From positions 4,182,501-4,246,500 of the forward strand of contig WPIO01000002.1 of the NCBI GenBank assembly GCA_009760855.2: a stretch of DNA of 64,000 nucleotides. Reading direction: 5' to 3'. Every line of letters starts with the position of its first letter. Within the stretch, counting starts at the first letter, position 1. Origin of the DNA: Cristatella mucedo. Lineage: Eukaryota; Bryozoa; Phylactolaemata; Cristatellidae. Below, piece by piece: positions 48,079 to 59,390 of this stretch. The notes beneath the pieces are model-generated. The model was not told the origin of the DNA and ran no database searches. It saw only the letters and a program-made list of their open reading frames with translations. Position numbers and translations under genes: made by a program.

Positions 48079-48765
48079 GGTAATGTAATGTAATGTATCT
48101 CCGTCGGTAACTCCACAAAGTCATAAAGACCATGCGGGTGTTACACAGGAGAGTTTTGTATAGCGCACTCACAGCATTAGCGGCTTTCGGTACGCATTCG
48201 GTATTCAACAGACTTCGTCTCACGCAGCAGAAGAGAGAAAGTGGGAAGCATAGCAGAGTCAGGAGGGCAGTTGAGGTAGTGAGTAGCATAGAAGTAGCAG
48301 CTCAGGACCGCTGAAAAGAATGAGCGATAGTCGGCAGTAGGATAGTAGTTGTCGTTGCGTAAGAATTGTGGAAGCGAGTGCCACAGCCTAGGACCTGCAG
48401 AGCTAAAGCTTCTGTCGCCAACTGCCTTTAAGCGGAGGGATGGGACAGCTAATTTATTGTCCACACAGGACCTGAGGGCGCGAACAGGCTAAAACTGATG
48501 CAGCAGCTCAACTAGGTACGAAGGAGCCAAGCCGTGGCGGGCCTTGTGGGTCAGCGTAAGAGTTTCGCTCTGTATCCTTTGATCAACCGGCAACCATCCT
48601 AGCTCTTTCAGCAAGGGATACACGTGCTCAAACCGCTGGAACTTGAAGACTAGCCTTGCAGCCATATTCATTGTCCGCTGTAGTGGCATAATAGCTTTCT
48701 TTGGCAGCCCAGCCAAAAGGGAATTACAATATCCAAGCCGAGACAGAACTAAAGAGCTAGTCTCC
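48079..48765 (-). mobile_element. LINE B, 5'-truncated copy
   Basis: C-terminal coding (LVLSRLGYCNSLLAGLPKKA, LGWLPVDQRIQSETLTLTHK, GPRLWHSLPQFLRND) and a 3' end with about three TAATG units on the plus strand at 48080-48097. One frameshift is near 48480. Confidence 0.86.
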
Positions 48766-49307
48766 TCCGCTTTAAAACGTGAAGCTGCCACGTAGGGAAG
48801 CGGCTCGCACGTTGGTAGTGCGAATCAGATTTCGACTTTAACGCCCTAGCCCAGCGTGAGCGTCTTGCTATCGTCCAAGCCGAGCGTCTCTTGCGAGCGC
48901 ATTTAAAGGTGACTTATCGCCCGGCTGCGAGCTGGAGTCGCGGAGAAGCGTCCCTCTGCTGCTAGCTAAAGAGCGACGCGACGCGCCCTTGCTCACTATT
49001 GATGACCTCGTTCCTCACGCTACGCAAGGATAAAATGGCGGCAGTGCTGAATACACTGCGAACCGCCTTTGCCGAGCCTCTTGCTCGACCGCGAGATTGC
49101 TCTGTATAATTCTCCTCGGGTGCGGCACACCCACCTCGGGTACGCATGTGCGATCGCGAGCTGGGTTTGCCAAGTGCAGATGACGTTTTGTTCCGGTCCT
49201 TTAGAGGACGAGGGCAAGTGGCCGCAGCGCGATAGCCGGTCTTTACGCGATGTACACGCTGCGGCGGCGGCGGTGGCGGTGAGCGAGATATGCCGCCGCC
49301 GCCGCCG
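48766..49307. other. CpG-rich DNA downstream of CA gene B exons
   Basis: The last CA gene B exon was expected near here but was not found. A GCG/GCC trinucleotide-rich stretch occurs at about 49260-49310. Confidence 0.35.
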
Positions 49308-49425
49308 ATTCGTGCTCCCTTTGCAGCAAATGCACCGAGTCTAGAAAGAGATTGAGTTCTCCGAGGACACTATTTCAAGTGCATTGTTATTATTGTTATT
49401 GTTATTGTTATTATTATTATTATTA
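49308..49425 (+). mobile_element. LINE A / SINE 3' tail inside CA gene B intron
   Basis: This short fragment carries the LINE A terminal signature: GCAGCAAATG, TCTAGAAAGAGATTGAG, then TTCTCCGAGGACACTATTTC and a (TTATTG/TTA)n tail. It lies in the intron after the SLTT exon, antisense to the gene, and its tail ends 11 bp from the splice donor. No tRNA-like head is visible, so it is a strongly 5'-truncated insertion. Confidence 0.75.
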
Positions 49426-49436
49426 GGCCGGCTCAC

Positions 49437-49591
49437 CGCCTCGTTGCTGACACGTATGGAGTCCTTGAGGAGGATCCACTCGACGCACTCATGAAACGGG
49501 TCAGTCGTCAGCGATCCGCTGTACGTGAAGAACCGGTCGCACTTGCTCAGCTCGTACTTGGTCAGGTCGACGCTGGTCGGGTAGGTGGCAC
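49437..49591 (-). CDS. alpha-carbonic anhydrase gene B, exon with SLTT active-site block
   Basis: This 155-bp exon encodes ATYPTSVDLTKYELSKCDRF, then FTYSGSLTTDPFHECVEWIL and LKDSIRVSNEA. It matches the family block YW.Y.GSLTTPP..E.V.W.VLK.PI.VS.EQ. The Thr that orients zinc-bound hydroxide (Thr199) is kept in SLTT, but the usual following PP is DP. The acceptor ATTTTGCAG (phase 1) and the donor GCG|GTGAGC (phase 0) are both strong, and the donor position equals the conserved junction after SSEQ in vertebrate genes. The final exon (FRxL ... NxRPxQPL) was not found in the next 3 kb downstream. A LINE-type tail ends 11 bp inside the following intron. Confidence 0.9.
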
Positions 49592-49677
49592 CTGCAAAAT
49601 GAGCAGCAGCAGGTTCCAAAAGCCGGACGGTGAGCTTAAAGCAGTGAGAGGTCTTAGTCGGCGGCGCCGAGTGGCTC

Positions 49678-49761
49678 TCTCTCACACTCGTTCTCTCTAT
49701 CTCTCACTCGTTCTCTCCCCCTCTCTCTCTTTCTCACTCTCTCTCTCACCCTCTCTCTCAC

Positions 49762-49802
<41 letters not shown>
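49678..49802. repeat. (CT)n tract in a short CA gene B intron
   Basis: CTCT runs with TCACTCGTT interruptions fill the middle of the 257-bp intron between exons 49849-50017 and 49437-49591. On the transcribed strand this reads (GA)n. Confidence 0.95.
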
Positions 49803-49806
<4 letters not shown>

Positions 49807-49848
49807 GCCTCGCTGCAGCACATGCGGCCATTCTGTTCTTCAGCTCAC

Positions 49849-50017
49849 CGAACTCGGTGATGTTGACCATTTTCAAAATGTCCGCGTCGAGTTGGTGGTG
49901 CAAGGCCGCGTTGCTATCGTCTACGTCTATGAAAGCGCCGACGACCGCTAAGCCATCGGGGTACTGCAGGGCGGACGGAAAGTCTCCATACTCCTTCTTG
50001 TAATGTACGAAGTGTAT
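49849..50017 (-). CDS. alpha-carbonic anhydrase gene B, exon with third zinc ligand
   Basis: The exon begins IHFVHYKKEYGDF, placing the third zinc-ligand His (His119 in CA2 numbering), and continues DGLAVVGAFIDV and LDADILKMVNITEFG. The acceptor is CAG before 50017 (phase 0). The donor is a consensus TTCG|GTGAGC after 49849 (phase 1), which joins in frame to the SLTT exon across a 257-bp intron filled largely by CT repeats. The length is 169 bp, against 172 bp in gene A. Reading past the donor gives RERERE-type residues encoded by the microsatellite, which are not coding. Confidence 0.9.
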
Positions 50018-50849
50018 CTGTCGATCATAGACGAAGCGCTAGTGAATTACGGCTACACTATCGTATTTTAAATTACCGAACGAAATGCGTCTGTTCATTT
50101 ATCGTGTTGAACTAAAGTGCGGCCCGAGCACTTCGAGAGCACTGCGCCCATTTTAAATGTTCCAGAATAATTTGCACAATCTGCAAAAATGCACAACCTG
50201 AAGGAAAGACTATACGTACGTAAAACGAACACTACGGAGAATCGATCGATCTTCCCATTGCCGCCACTTGACACCGAAGCACGCACGCGCGGAGGCACAC
50301 GCATGCACGCGCTCGCACTAACACGATCGAGCCGACGTGGCTAGCGAGCGTGCCAAGTCTGCAGGTTCTATAATGCTAAAGCAGCAGTCGTCGCTCGTTT
50401 GCTAGTTAGCCAGACTTTCAATCGCACGGCCAAACGGCTGGGCATGCTATTATCAAGTCGGGAGAGCAGAATCGTCTTTCACGATTCAAAGATTTATGTG
50501 AGCGTTAGTCGAAGTTCCTTGACATCCTCGATGACGCACCCGGGCCAGACAGCCGCGTGCTCGGATGGATACAGAGGCGGCGCTGTGCTCATTCGCCATC
50601 GTCAGAAAGCCGATCCGCCTCACCTTGCACTATCGTCGCGCAGCGGAATTCCTCTGGCGCTGCCGAATTAACAGGAGGGTGAGCGCTTGTTCTCTTCGCT
50701 CGCGATAAGCATCTGCTCAGAGTGCGGCCTTCAGTTTAAGGTCCGTCAATTTGCCTTAAATGGCGAGAAACTTTGTCTTACCTTTGGACCGTACGACTCC
50801 GGTCGCTCCATATTTCATCCTTATTTTTTGAGCTGCCTCGCGGCACACG

Positions 50850-50887
50850 AGACAGAGAGAGAGATAGAGAGAGGGACAGAGAGAGGG

Positions 50888-50968
<81 letters not shown>

Positions 50969-51244
50969 ACAGAGAGAGGGACAGAGAGAGGGACAGAGAG
51001 AGGGACAGAGAGAGAGAGAGACAGAGAGAGAGACAGAGAGAGACAGAGAGACAGAGAGACAGAGAAACAGAGAGACAGAGAGACAAAGAGAGAGACAGAG
51101 ACAGAGAGACAGAGACAGAGAGACAGAGACAGAGAGATGGAGAGAAACATAGGGCGACACTGAGACAGTGAGACAGAGAGAGAGAGACAGAGAGAGGCAG
51201 AGAGACAGAGACAGAGAGACAAAGAGACAGAGAGACAGAGAGAC

Positions 51245-51331
<87 letters not shown>
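50850..51331. repeat. large GA-rich satellite-like tract in CA gene B intron
   Basis: Two pure (GA)n runs (about 50892-50966 and 51252-51330) flank GAGAGGGACA and GAGACAGA repeats. It lies within the 1989-bp intron. Confidence 0.95.
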
Positions 51332-51333
<2 letters not shown>

Positions 51334-51639
51334 GGGCCAGAGCCTCAATGCAGCGTAGCTATTCCCCTAGCTATAAGGTCATAGAGGGCAGAGGGCAGCG
51401 GGTCAGTATGCGGAAGAGGGCCAAAGGAAAAGGAAAGCATTGCACAAGTGTTCTAAATCACGTATTAAAACAGAAATAAAAAATGGAAATAAGTAAACAG
51501 TATACACAAATATTTCTGTAAATAGGAATTAAGTAGGATACTCAAAGAGCAGATCCACGAAACATTTATCTTTGTCAGCGCTGCTGTCAACGCTAGTTCC
51601 TAAGTGAACATAATCACTATTCAGGTGCTTCAATTATGC

Positions 51640-51750
51640 CAAAGGCATGGACGCGAGTCCACGACCTCGGTTGTCAATGGTGATCGGCTTGACCTGGGTA
51701 GTTTAATGGCGAGCATTATAACCCCTGAGCTAAACCAGGACTACTACTTA
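51640..51750 (-). mobile_element. tRNA-derived SINE head
   Basis: The minus strand reads TTAGCTCAGGGGTTATAATG (A box) and CGAGGTCGTGGACTCGCG (B box). It lies in the same strand sense as CA gene B, in its intron. Confidence 0.6.
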
Positions 51751-52006
51751 CTTCTCAGATTAGGTAAGCTGAAAGTTTACTTAGACGCTAAAGCATCAAA
51801 GTAGGTGTCCTAGTTTTTCCAGATATACCGCGTGGTTTATCTATCATTCTTGTGTTCACCTCAAACTCCCCCCCCCGATAAAGCCAACTACGGCAATTAA
51901 CCGAACGTATGGGCTCGGTGCGCTGCCGCCAGCAGGTTCCAGTAGCGCTACGTTTCGCTTCGGGTCTCTATCGCGCGCGCGCACACGCGCGGCCTTCCGT
52001 CCGTGC

Positions 52007-52161
52007 CTCTGCCGGATGGCCGACTCCGTCGACGGCGTGCTCCGATCCATGAGACTTTCCAGAGAAGTGAATGTGATATTGCACCAGCTCGTATTCTTCG
52101 CTCAAGGGGCCGCCAGAAAGCAGGTGCGTGGCGGGAGTGACGTAGCAGGTCGGTGCCTTGC
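52007..52161 (-). CDS. alpha-carbonic anhydrase gene B, exon with first two zinc ligands
   Basis: This exon encodes KAPTCYVTPATHLLSGGPLS, then YELVQYHIHFSG and GSEHAVDGVGHPAE. The HIH pair gives two zinc ligands, and SEH and PAE are present. The acceptor TGCGCAG before 52161 is phase 1 and matches gene A. The homologous 3' end falls after GAG at 52007, but the next bases are GCACGG, so the donor would be GC rather than GT. A real GC-AG intron, a damaged site and a base error are all possible. Lys follows NDG where the proton-shuttle His64 would be. The usual KKYPAE is GVGHPAE, the least conserved stretch of the exon. Confidence 0.85.
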
Positions 52162-52225
52162 CTGCGCAGCAAGCAAGCGTCGGGCGTTCACACGATGCAT
52201 TACTTTCTGCGGCCGCAACTGCTGC

Positions 52226-52237
52226 TGCGCATGCGCA
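52226..52237. promoter_or_regulatory. TGCGCATGCGCA palindrome (NRF-1-type motif)
   Basis: This exact 12-bp palindrome resembles the NRF-1 binding consensus. It lies in CpG-rich DNA in the 265-bp intron of CA gene B. Function is inferred from motif only. Confidence 0.35.
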
Positions 52238-52426
52238 GACCGTACACTGTTCAGCGGCAGCCAGCAGCGCAGTCGCAACAATAGCCATAGAGATATCGCA
52301 TTGACGGTCGAGCGTGACGGCTCGCCGACAGAAAACGAATCGATGAGCGACCGACAGGGCGAGGCTGCGGCGGCGAAAATTGCGGAGACCCGCCGTTTAA
52401 GGTGAAGGACAGCTAGCGGGAATTAC

Positions 52427-52585
52427 CGTCATTGACGAGCCTCGCTCCCGCATCGAGGCAGTGGGTGTACAGCAGCTTCGCCAAACGATGGTCTTCTTCG
52501 GTGTGCTCGAGGTCGATGTTAATCGGCGACTGGCGCTTCCGGTGGACGGCCGGGCGTTCCGGGTGGATGTCAGCAATAGCAGCGC
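52427..52585 (-). CDS. alpha-carbonic anhydrase gene B, N-terminal catalytic-domain exon
   Basis: This exon encodes RKRQSPINIDLEHTEED and GARLVNDG. RQSPINI is a diagnostic alpha-carbonic anhydrase motif and NDG matches the NNG strand end. The acceptor is GGCTTCGCAG before 52585 and the donor is ACG|GTAATT after 52427; both are phase 1, as in gene A. The region that should hold GP..W is AAIADIHPERP, so the conserved Trp is missing here. The intron to the next exon is only 265 bp. No first coding exon could be assigned; the alanine-rich in-frame residues upstream of 52585 look like translated CpG-rich intron. Confidence 0.85.
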
Positions 52586-52915
52586 CTGCGAAGCCAAAGC
52601 CTAGCTGTCCCGCACGTCGGGCGGCGGCGGCGGCTGCGGCGGCAGGAGCAGCCGCCGCCTCACGGGCGTCTGGGGTGAATTGGTGGATTGAAGCTCGCGC
52701 GGTGCCCAGCTCTGCTCGCATGCGGCGTCGGCTCTGCCAGCCAGCGAGTTCTTGCGTCCGCGACGCGCCATTGCCCTTACGAAGATTGGGGAGAAAAGAG
52801 GAAGGAGACGACAGGGCAGCCTTCCGGTTTGCAAGGACCGTCTTGAGAGCTGCGGGGTCGGATTTTATCTCTTGCTGCCGTCCTGAGCTGCTGTTTCCAC
52901 ACTAGTTACCACGTC

Positions 52916-53092
52916 AAATGCTCTCCTGACTCTGCTACGCCTCTCGATTTTTCTCTGTCGCTTAAGAAGAAGTCTGTTGGCTACCGAATGCGTACCGAAA
53001 TCGGCTTAGCTTTGAGTGTGCTAGACAAAACTCTCCAGCGTAAGGGCCACATAGTCTTAGTGGCTTTGTGGAGTTACAGACGGAGATGCCTA
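52916..53092 (+). mobile_element. LINE B 3' end fragment
   Basis: Reads SPDSATPLDFSLSLKKKSVG and YRMRTEIGLALSVLDKT, then GTGGAGTTACAGACGGAGAT. It matches the C-terminus and UTR of the minus-strand LINE B copies. Confidence 0.75.
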
Positions 53093-54580
53093 ATCGCGAG
53101 CACGTCGTACGGACAGTGGTGCGCGTCCAAGCGCTCCCGCTCAGTTCCGGCCGGCGGTGGCAGCCGCGGCTCGGCCTGCGTGCCAATCTCGCGCCCGCCG
53201 CTCCGATCTCGGTCTTTCTCGCTTCGGACTGCGTCCGGTGGAGACGACTTGCGGCGCTGCTGTGTCTGCGAGGCGCTAGTCGGAGCGGCGAAGTTCAAAG
53301 TGCCCGCGCTTGGTTCGCCCGTCAAGGGCCCGATGGAAGGACACAGGAGCGAGGTCGGGATTTTCAGATTGGGCGCGAAGGTACACTGCTTCTGCCAATT
53401 TGGGCCCGAGGACAATCGTCCCAGGATATAAGTACATACCTCTGTCCGAGGGAGGGCCAATTGCCCCCCCCCCTGCGCCCCCTGGCTCCGCTCCGGGCTG
53501 GACCCGTGGCGCAGTCCATCTTGGGGTGGGTCGCTTATTTGCTAGCGCTGCTTTGAAAGTTGCTGCGCAAATGCACACGTTTACGTAGCTCCTCAGCGAC
53601 GCTGCTTGGGACGACGCTTGGCGTACTCGCATGTCTCGAGGCTGCCACCCGACGCCGAAAGTTCGGTGTCGCAGAGTGCTTAAATGACAGCTCAAGCCCT
53701 AAGCCCAACTTGCGCAACGGGCAGCGCTTGTATAATCAACAGCACTGGTGAGAAGTCATCGCAGCCAAAGCTGAGGAACACGCAGAAGCGTGATATCAAT
53801 TTGCGTATGGGCAATAAATGCTCGGAGAATGCGGGAAAAGTGCTTGCAGCACTGGACAGTCTTCTAGAGTGCACTCCGCGCGGGCCTTGGCGAAATCGGC
53901 AGCCAACGATCGTCGTTTCGTCTGACAGCAGAGTTCCGCCGCGTTTGGATACGCCGGCACAAGTTGGAGGGCAGTTCAATACGAGAGAGAGAGCTCGGAA
54001 GGAACGGCAGCCAGGGACGGGCCACACGCTCCGACCCGCGCGCGCGCACGGACGCGAGCGCGTCGGGGACTCAGCTGCAGCGCTCACCGCTTTCGCTTGG
54101 GTCTCGCGAGACCGCGACGTCGCCGCTGCCTTCGTTGATCTGGCCGCTCATCGTGCTCCGCGACTGATCGTGGTGGCGACGCTTGCTCACGCGGAAGTGC
54201 CAATGCCTATGCGACGGAGCCGACGCGCGCCCGGTTAAATAGGACAGTAGGCGGTCGCCGATGGGCACCCCGGGGCCCTCGTAGCTCGCCGTCGGTTCCC
54301 ACCGGCTCAGGCAGGAGCTCGCCCAGCCGATGCGGCTCGTCCTCCCCCCCCCCGCTTTGTGCGTCGCCTCGCATTCGGCGGAGACTAGCTACTGCGCCGG
54401 CCATTATGCGAGCGGGCCCGCCGCCGCGCCGCAGTCATCGCTCGATGCTGCGCGTGAAGGACTAGCTCAGGCTGCCGCAGTTTCGCCAAACTCCTCGCCG
54501 TTCGCATGCGGTCCCGAGCTCTCGGCGCGCCGGGTTTCACGCACCGGTCGGCACGAGCGCGCGTGCGCGCGGGTGGATGG

Positions 54581-54588
<8 letters not shown>

Positions 54589-54646
<58 letters not shown>
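54589..54646. repeat. (GA)n microsatellite
   Basis: Nearly pure GA repeat within CpG-rich DNA. Confidence 0.95.
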
Positions 54647-54650
<4 letters not shown>

Positions 54651-55069
54651 TGACGTAGGCGCTGAGCGATTATTGGTTTGATTCGAGTAGAAGAAATGCA
54701 CGATCGCGGGTGTGACTTCCGCGCAGCACCCGCTTCCACCCCGCCGCCGCCCGTCGGGGGCTGCGAGCTTTTAGGCGTTGTCGTCTACTCGCGACGAGCA
54801 GCTAGGCCAGCGGACCGTCGCAACCAGCTGGATTGAAAGACGACCGTCATTTCATTTGATATAGCCACATGAGAGCCTTACGGATTGGCATCCCGCTGAT
54901 AAGAAAGGCTTGCATGTTGCAACTCTTAAATTTACGAAGAGGGTCAAGAAGACCGAGCAATTTTCTCCGTATGGAGTCCAGGCAGTGCATGCTTTCCTCT
55001 GCTTTGCCTCGTCACTATTGCATTGGTTTCAGTAATACCGCACTATCAAACCCGCTGCTTTGGTCTCAC

Positions 55070-55102
55070 TATAATGGTGGTATAATGGTGGTATAATGGT
55101 GG
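55070..55102. repeat. 11-bp tandem repeat, three units
   Basis: TATAATGGTGG is repeated three times without change. Confidence 0.9.
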
Positions 55103-55289
55103 TAGTCTTTAACATGCATAACCCACATAATCAACACAAACTTAGTAACGATGTAAACCAAATGTCGACCAAACCACGACGATGCTCCGCACGCCGGAAA
55201 CTCCAGCGGAGACAAATATCTCAGCAGGATCGATCGACTCGCGTCTCGGCGGCGGTGCAAAGCGCCTTGCGCCGCCAAAAATAGGGCTA

Positions 55290-55362
55290 CGGAGCCTCCG
55301 TCTATGGAGGCTCCGTCTATGGAGCCTCCACTCGGCAGCTGCCGCTCGGCGGCTCCATAGAC
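55290..55362. repeat. 15-bp repeats plus inverted repeat
   Basis: GGAG[CG]CTCCGTCTAT occurs about 2.6 times. GTCTATGGAGCC at its end pairs with GGCTCCATAGAC at 55351-55362, and the loop contains CGGCAGCTGCCG. Confidence 0.75.
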
Positions 55363-56500
55363 GCGGCCAACTGTTGACTGAGAATCCGGGACTCCGCTCC
55401 TCGACCGCTACTGAGCCGGCGCGCTCGATGGCCACCGCTCCCGCGCGGAGGGAGGCGGTCGTCGCTCAGCCGAGCAGCACAATTCGATGCGAGGCCTCTT
55501 GATTCTGCTCTCGCGATTCGCCGGTCCGTATCTCGCCGGGGATCCGTTTGAGAGCAGCGCGACGACATGTCCGCGCGCAATGGCTGAGCGCGTCACGCAT
55601 TGTTATGTAAGGAGCCGCTCGCTCAATGCACCCATTCGAGCTCGAGCGATGGAAATACGCGGGTCATCTTCTCTCGTCTCTGCCGACAGCGAAGCGAGCG
55701 CCGGAGCTCCAGTCCGCCGGGGCGCGATCTCTACTCGTGCACGTCCGTGCACCGCCTACGCTCAGCTTCGGGAGCGAACACTTGGCTGCGGCGGCGGAGA
55801 CGGCAGTTGCTAGCAGCCCTACGACAAGAAAGAGCCAAGGCCGGGCAGTCGTGCGCTCTCTCTGCGCTCTCTGCGGCTCTCTGCGCATGCGCTCGCCACC
55901 ACTCGCTCTCTCTGAAGGGCGAAAGAGCTGATAAGCTCGCGCTTCGCTGGCAGCTTGCGTCACTCGCGTCGTCTACGTCACTCGCCTCGCCTTGCCGAGA
56001 GGTTCGCCCGAATCGGCGAGCCTACTCGGCTGTAGAAGCTGAGCGTGCGAGCTGAGAGTTTCGCGCCGCCGTAACCGCCGCATGGCTCCAGCTGTCGAGC
56101 GACGTGGCGCGTCCTCGCTTGGCTGTCCATCTCGTCCGTCCGCCATTGTACGTCTTACGCATCGAACCGGCTGCTGCCAGCAGTGCAAAGGCCGCAAGAT
56201 GCGACGGCCGTGTTGCCTCCATTGCTGCTTCGTCCTGCTGCCGCAGCCCGAGCCACACAGCAGCGTGCGGGGCTGGTGCTAGCCGCGCCAGACAATGGCG
56301 ACTGAGGCAGATTGAACTAGTAGTCGGTAGCAGGCGTGGGCTGGTACAACCGGCTTCGGGCCTTTGGGGTCGTTGAAGCGGCCGCCCGTAGCGGCCTTCT
56401 CAGGGGCGGTGGTGAGCCCGCATCCCGGCACTATACGTGGCTTCAGCTCCACGGTGCGAAATAGAGTGCGCCGCACAGAGATCAGTAGCCATGCGCTGGC

Positions 56501-57955
56501 GGGCGAACGTCAGCCTCGGACTGAGCTGAAGGAATAAGCATCAAACCGCAACGAGTACACCTGACACTACCTGTGACTCCCTGTGGTAGTGAGTCACTCT
56601 CAAGACGAGTTCAACCTAGGCACTTTACGGCTTTCGGCTCACCGGAGTGCGTGGTACGACGGAGATGTGATACGACGACGTTTGACACCGAGTCCTGACG
56701 ATTCTGAGATTTACGTACATGAATACCTACGCTCTCCAATGTGTGCACATTAGCGAGCATGTGGGTGTGTGTTTTTTGATCACACAGGCACACTGTTTGT
56801 CCATTCTTTCTGTGTTCTACGTCGTCGGTAACTATTGAAGGGTAAAGTAAGATTTCTTGAGAGAATCTAAGCCAAGTAGAGAATTGCCAGGCTTCAAATT
56901 CTCTCACTTGGGAAAGCAATCGTGAAAACAGAAGGCTAACGGAGGATAGGTTTATTAAGACTCTAAACTCACAAGTGAGATGGCATACGGTAGCAGCGTA
57001 CACGGTGGTGCAAGTTCTCAAAATACTTTCTTGTAAAGCGAAATATTTTTTTATGCCAAGAGTTGCAACGGGCTCAATAGCCGTTTGATCCACAAAAGTC
57101 ACTCAAGCCAACGAATTGCGTCAGCAGCAGTGGCATAGGAGTTTTTGTAGAGCATCATAGGTGCTCTCGGGACACATTTGATGGCGTTGGATATATCGTA
57201 TCGTATGAGACATGCCAACTGCTTTGGGAAATGCCTCAGTCACAGTGTGACCTGATGTGTCGGTGATGTGAAATCCTTCGTGATGTGTCGCGTCATGTGC
57301 GAGCGCTGGAGGAGTTCAGTGAATCTTCCATGGCAAGCGCTGACAAAACTGAGAGCTTTCCTATGACCTGTGTTGGAAGGTTCATTACTGGACAGTCAGT
57401 TTAACTGGTGTCCATGTAGCGGTTCGGTGTAGAACTGGATTTCTGGTCTTGCTGCCAGCATGATAGTGTGGTCGGATATGTCGAGAGAAATCGACCAGCA
57501 CGATGTTGGTTTGAAAGACTTCAGCCTTTTTTGTTGTTCAATTATAGATGGACTCAGATGTCCTCCGTTATTTTGTCTAAATCTGGCTTTTGGTTAATTG
57601 TGCCCCAAAGTTAAAGCACACGGTGGTTGAGCAAAGAATGCTACAGAGAACAGGCATCCAGTAAGTGTGTATGTACTATTATGCATATTGACACTATGCA
57701 TGCTACCACTGACCTTATGCTCATGATTCATATACAGCATATATAAAGGGCCGATAAATATATCCAGTTCTCTGAGGGAGCTACGCAAATTTGTTTTTAT
57801 TATTAAGTGAACTGTGTGAGTTCGTTTGGCGCCGGTTGCTTGAATCGGTCAGCTAGACGAGACGAGCGGTATGCATCGAAAGTAGTGTCAAGATCTAGGT
57901 ATACACTCCCGAGAAGATTTACGGTATCTCGTAGCACAGATAGCAGACTGTGCTG
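56501..57955. other. intergenic DNA
   Basis: A 163-codon minus-strand frame spans 56611-57102 without a recognised domain. A degraded LINE/SINE terminal stem (GGGCCGATAAATATATCCAG, TTCTCTGAGGGAGCTA) lies near 57740-57805. Confidence 0.3.
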
Positions 57956-57957
57956 AT

Positions 57958-58785
57958 CGAAATCTAGGTGTCATGTTTCAAATTGACCTTTCATTAGACA
58001 ACCCCATCAGCTCCACAGTCATGTCAGCCTACTTACAGCTACACAACATCGCTAAAATTCGGGCTTGTTTAGACAGGGATACCACATATCAATTGATCCA
58101 TAAATTTGTTACATCTTGTCTTTACTTCTGTAAACTCCTTGCTGGTCTACCGGCCTGAGCACTGAGGCGCTTGCAGTCGGTGCAAACCTTTGTAGCTAGG
58201 CTTGTCTGTCGTGAGCGTGGCAGTTGTTACATCACACCACTTCTCGCCGACCTGCACTGGTTCGCAGTCAAGAAACACATCGACATTAAGGTTTTGTCAC
58301 TTACTTTTAGGTTCCTTCATTCTTTGGCTCCAGCTTACCTATTAGATCTACTCCCCCACCATCGTACCACCACCTTTTCGGAATCTAACTGTTTACCCAT
58401 ACTTTGTACAAACCTCAAATCCTTTGAGGACCGTGCCTTTAGTTTGTATGCTCGCAAAGCCTGGAAGCCACTTCCGACTTGCGTCACGAAATCTCCTGAC
58501 TTGTCCAGATTCAAAAAGAAACTAAAAACCCATCTATTTGTGACAGCATTTATTGGGTCTCTGTGATTCGTCCTTTGTGTGCCTATGCGTGCTGATACTT
58601 TGAATGCTGTTACTAACCACACTTGCATGCTGACCCTGTGCACGTCGCCCCTAATCATGTTAATCCTGTTGTTTATTGAGCATGCTATCACTAACCATTC
58701 GATCGTGCTTCCTTTATAGAAAATTTAAATTTCCCTAGAAAGAGATTGAATTATGTGATCAAATATATAATTATTATTATTGCTC
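57958..58785 (+). mobile_element. LINE A, 5'-truncated copy
   Basis: NLGVMFQIDLSLDNPISSTV, then RLVCRERGSCYITPLLADLH and KAWKPLPTCVTKSPDLSRFK, 3' UTR and (ATT)n tail. The frame 58171-58566 is open; an earlier stop breaks it. Confidence 0.87.
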
Positions 58786-59099
58786 TGCAACTATTTGGGC
58801 AGACGGACACCGGCCTCGCCTTGTCGTTAACTAATAAGCGGATATCATCCTCATGGAGCCACCACGAGACAGATGTCAAGGGCTAGAGTCGTCGAAAATC
58901 AAACTGAATCCAATAATCACTGTTTGTTGACTGGCTGTGCTCTACTGGTTTCACTCGTCGAGGGCTCAAACCGCTTTCGGAAACATCCATTACAGTGAGC
59001 CAATTTCCTTGCAGAGACGTAGTTCGACGAGTGACACTCCCAACACTCTTTCGCTTTCCATTATGCAAATGGGAAGCTAACTACTCCCACCTGATCAGA

Positions 59100-59255
59100 T
59101 AGCACGATCAGATACCACTGGTAAGGTGAAGACGCTTCACGACCAGGTTGTGATTTGAGTCCAACAGCAGGCAAATCTTCATTAATCGCTGTGGATGATT
59201 AAAATACGGAAAAAATGAAAAGACTTAGTTTTATATGGCTAAAGCAGTTGATTCA
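59100..59255 (+). mobile_element. tRNA-derived SINE (type 1), diverged
   Basis: ACCACTGGTAAGGTGAAGAC and CAGGTTGTGATTTGAGTCC head, then the body with TCGCTGTGGATGATTAAAAT. Confidence 0.5.
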
Positions 59256-59390
59256 GCCACTAAAGTTAATGAGAACATCATCTTAGATATTAAGGGGGGT
59301 TCTGCTGACATGCATTGCAACTACTTTTTCGCCGAGCTGTCAGAAAAAGTAGACAGCTAAGATTTCCTGCCAAAAATCTGAAAATAGCAA

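Larger units (their letters stand above)
53093..56500. other. long CpG-rich region upstream of CA gene B
   Basis: High-GC sequence where many frames stay open by composition alone. It may hold the CA gene B promoter and first exon, or another gene's promoter. A GCGCATGCGC motif recurs near 55885. No exon could be chosen. Confidence 0.35.

Noticed and set aside
53684-54238. 184-codon plus-strand frame
   Set aside because: CpG-rich DNA keeps several frames open at once on both strands here; no domain is seen.
56611-57102. 163-codon minus-strand frame as a gene
   Set aside because: It starts at GTG, has no recognisable domain and lacks supporting splice sites.
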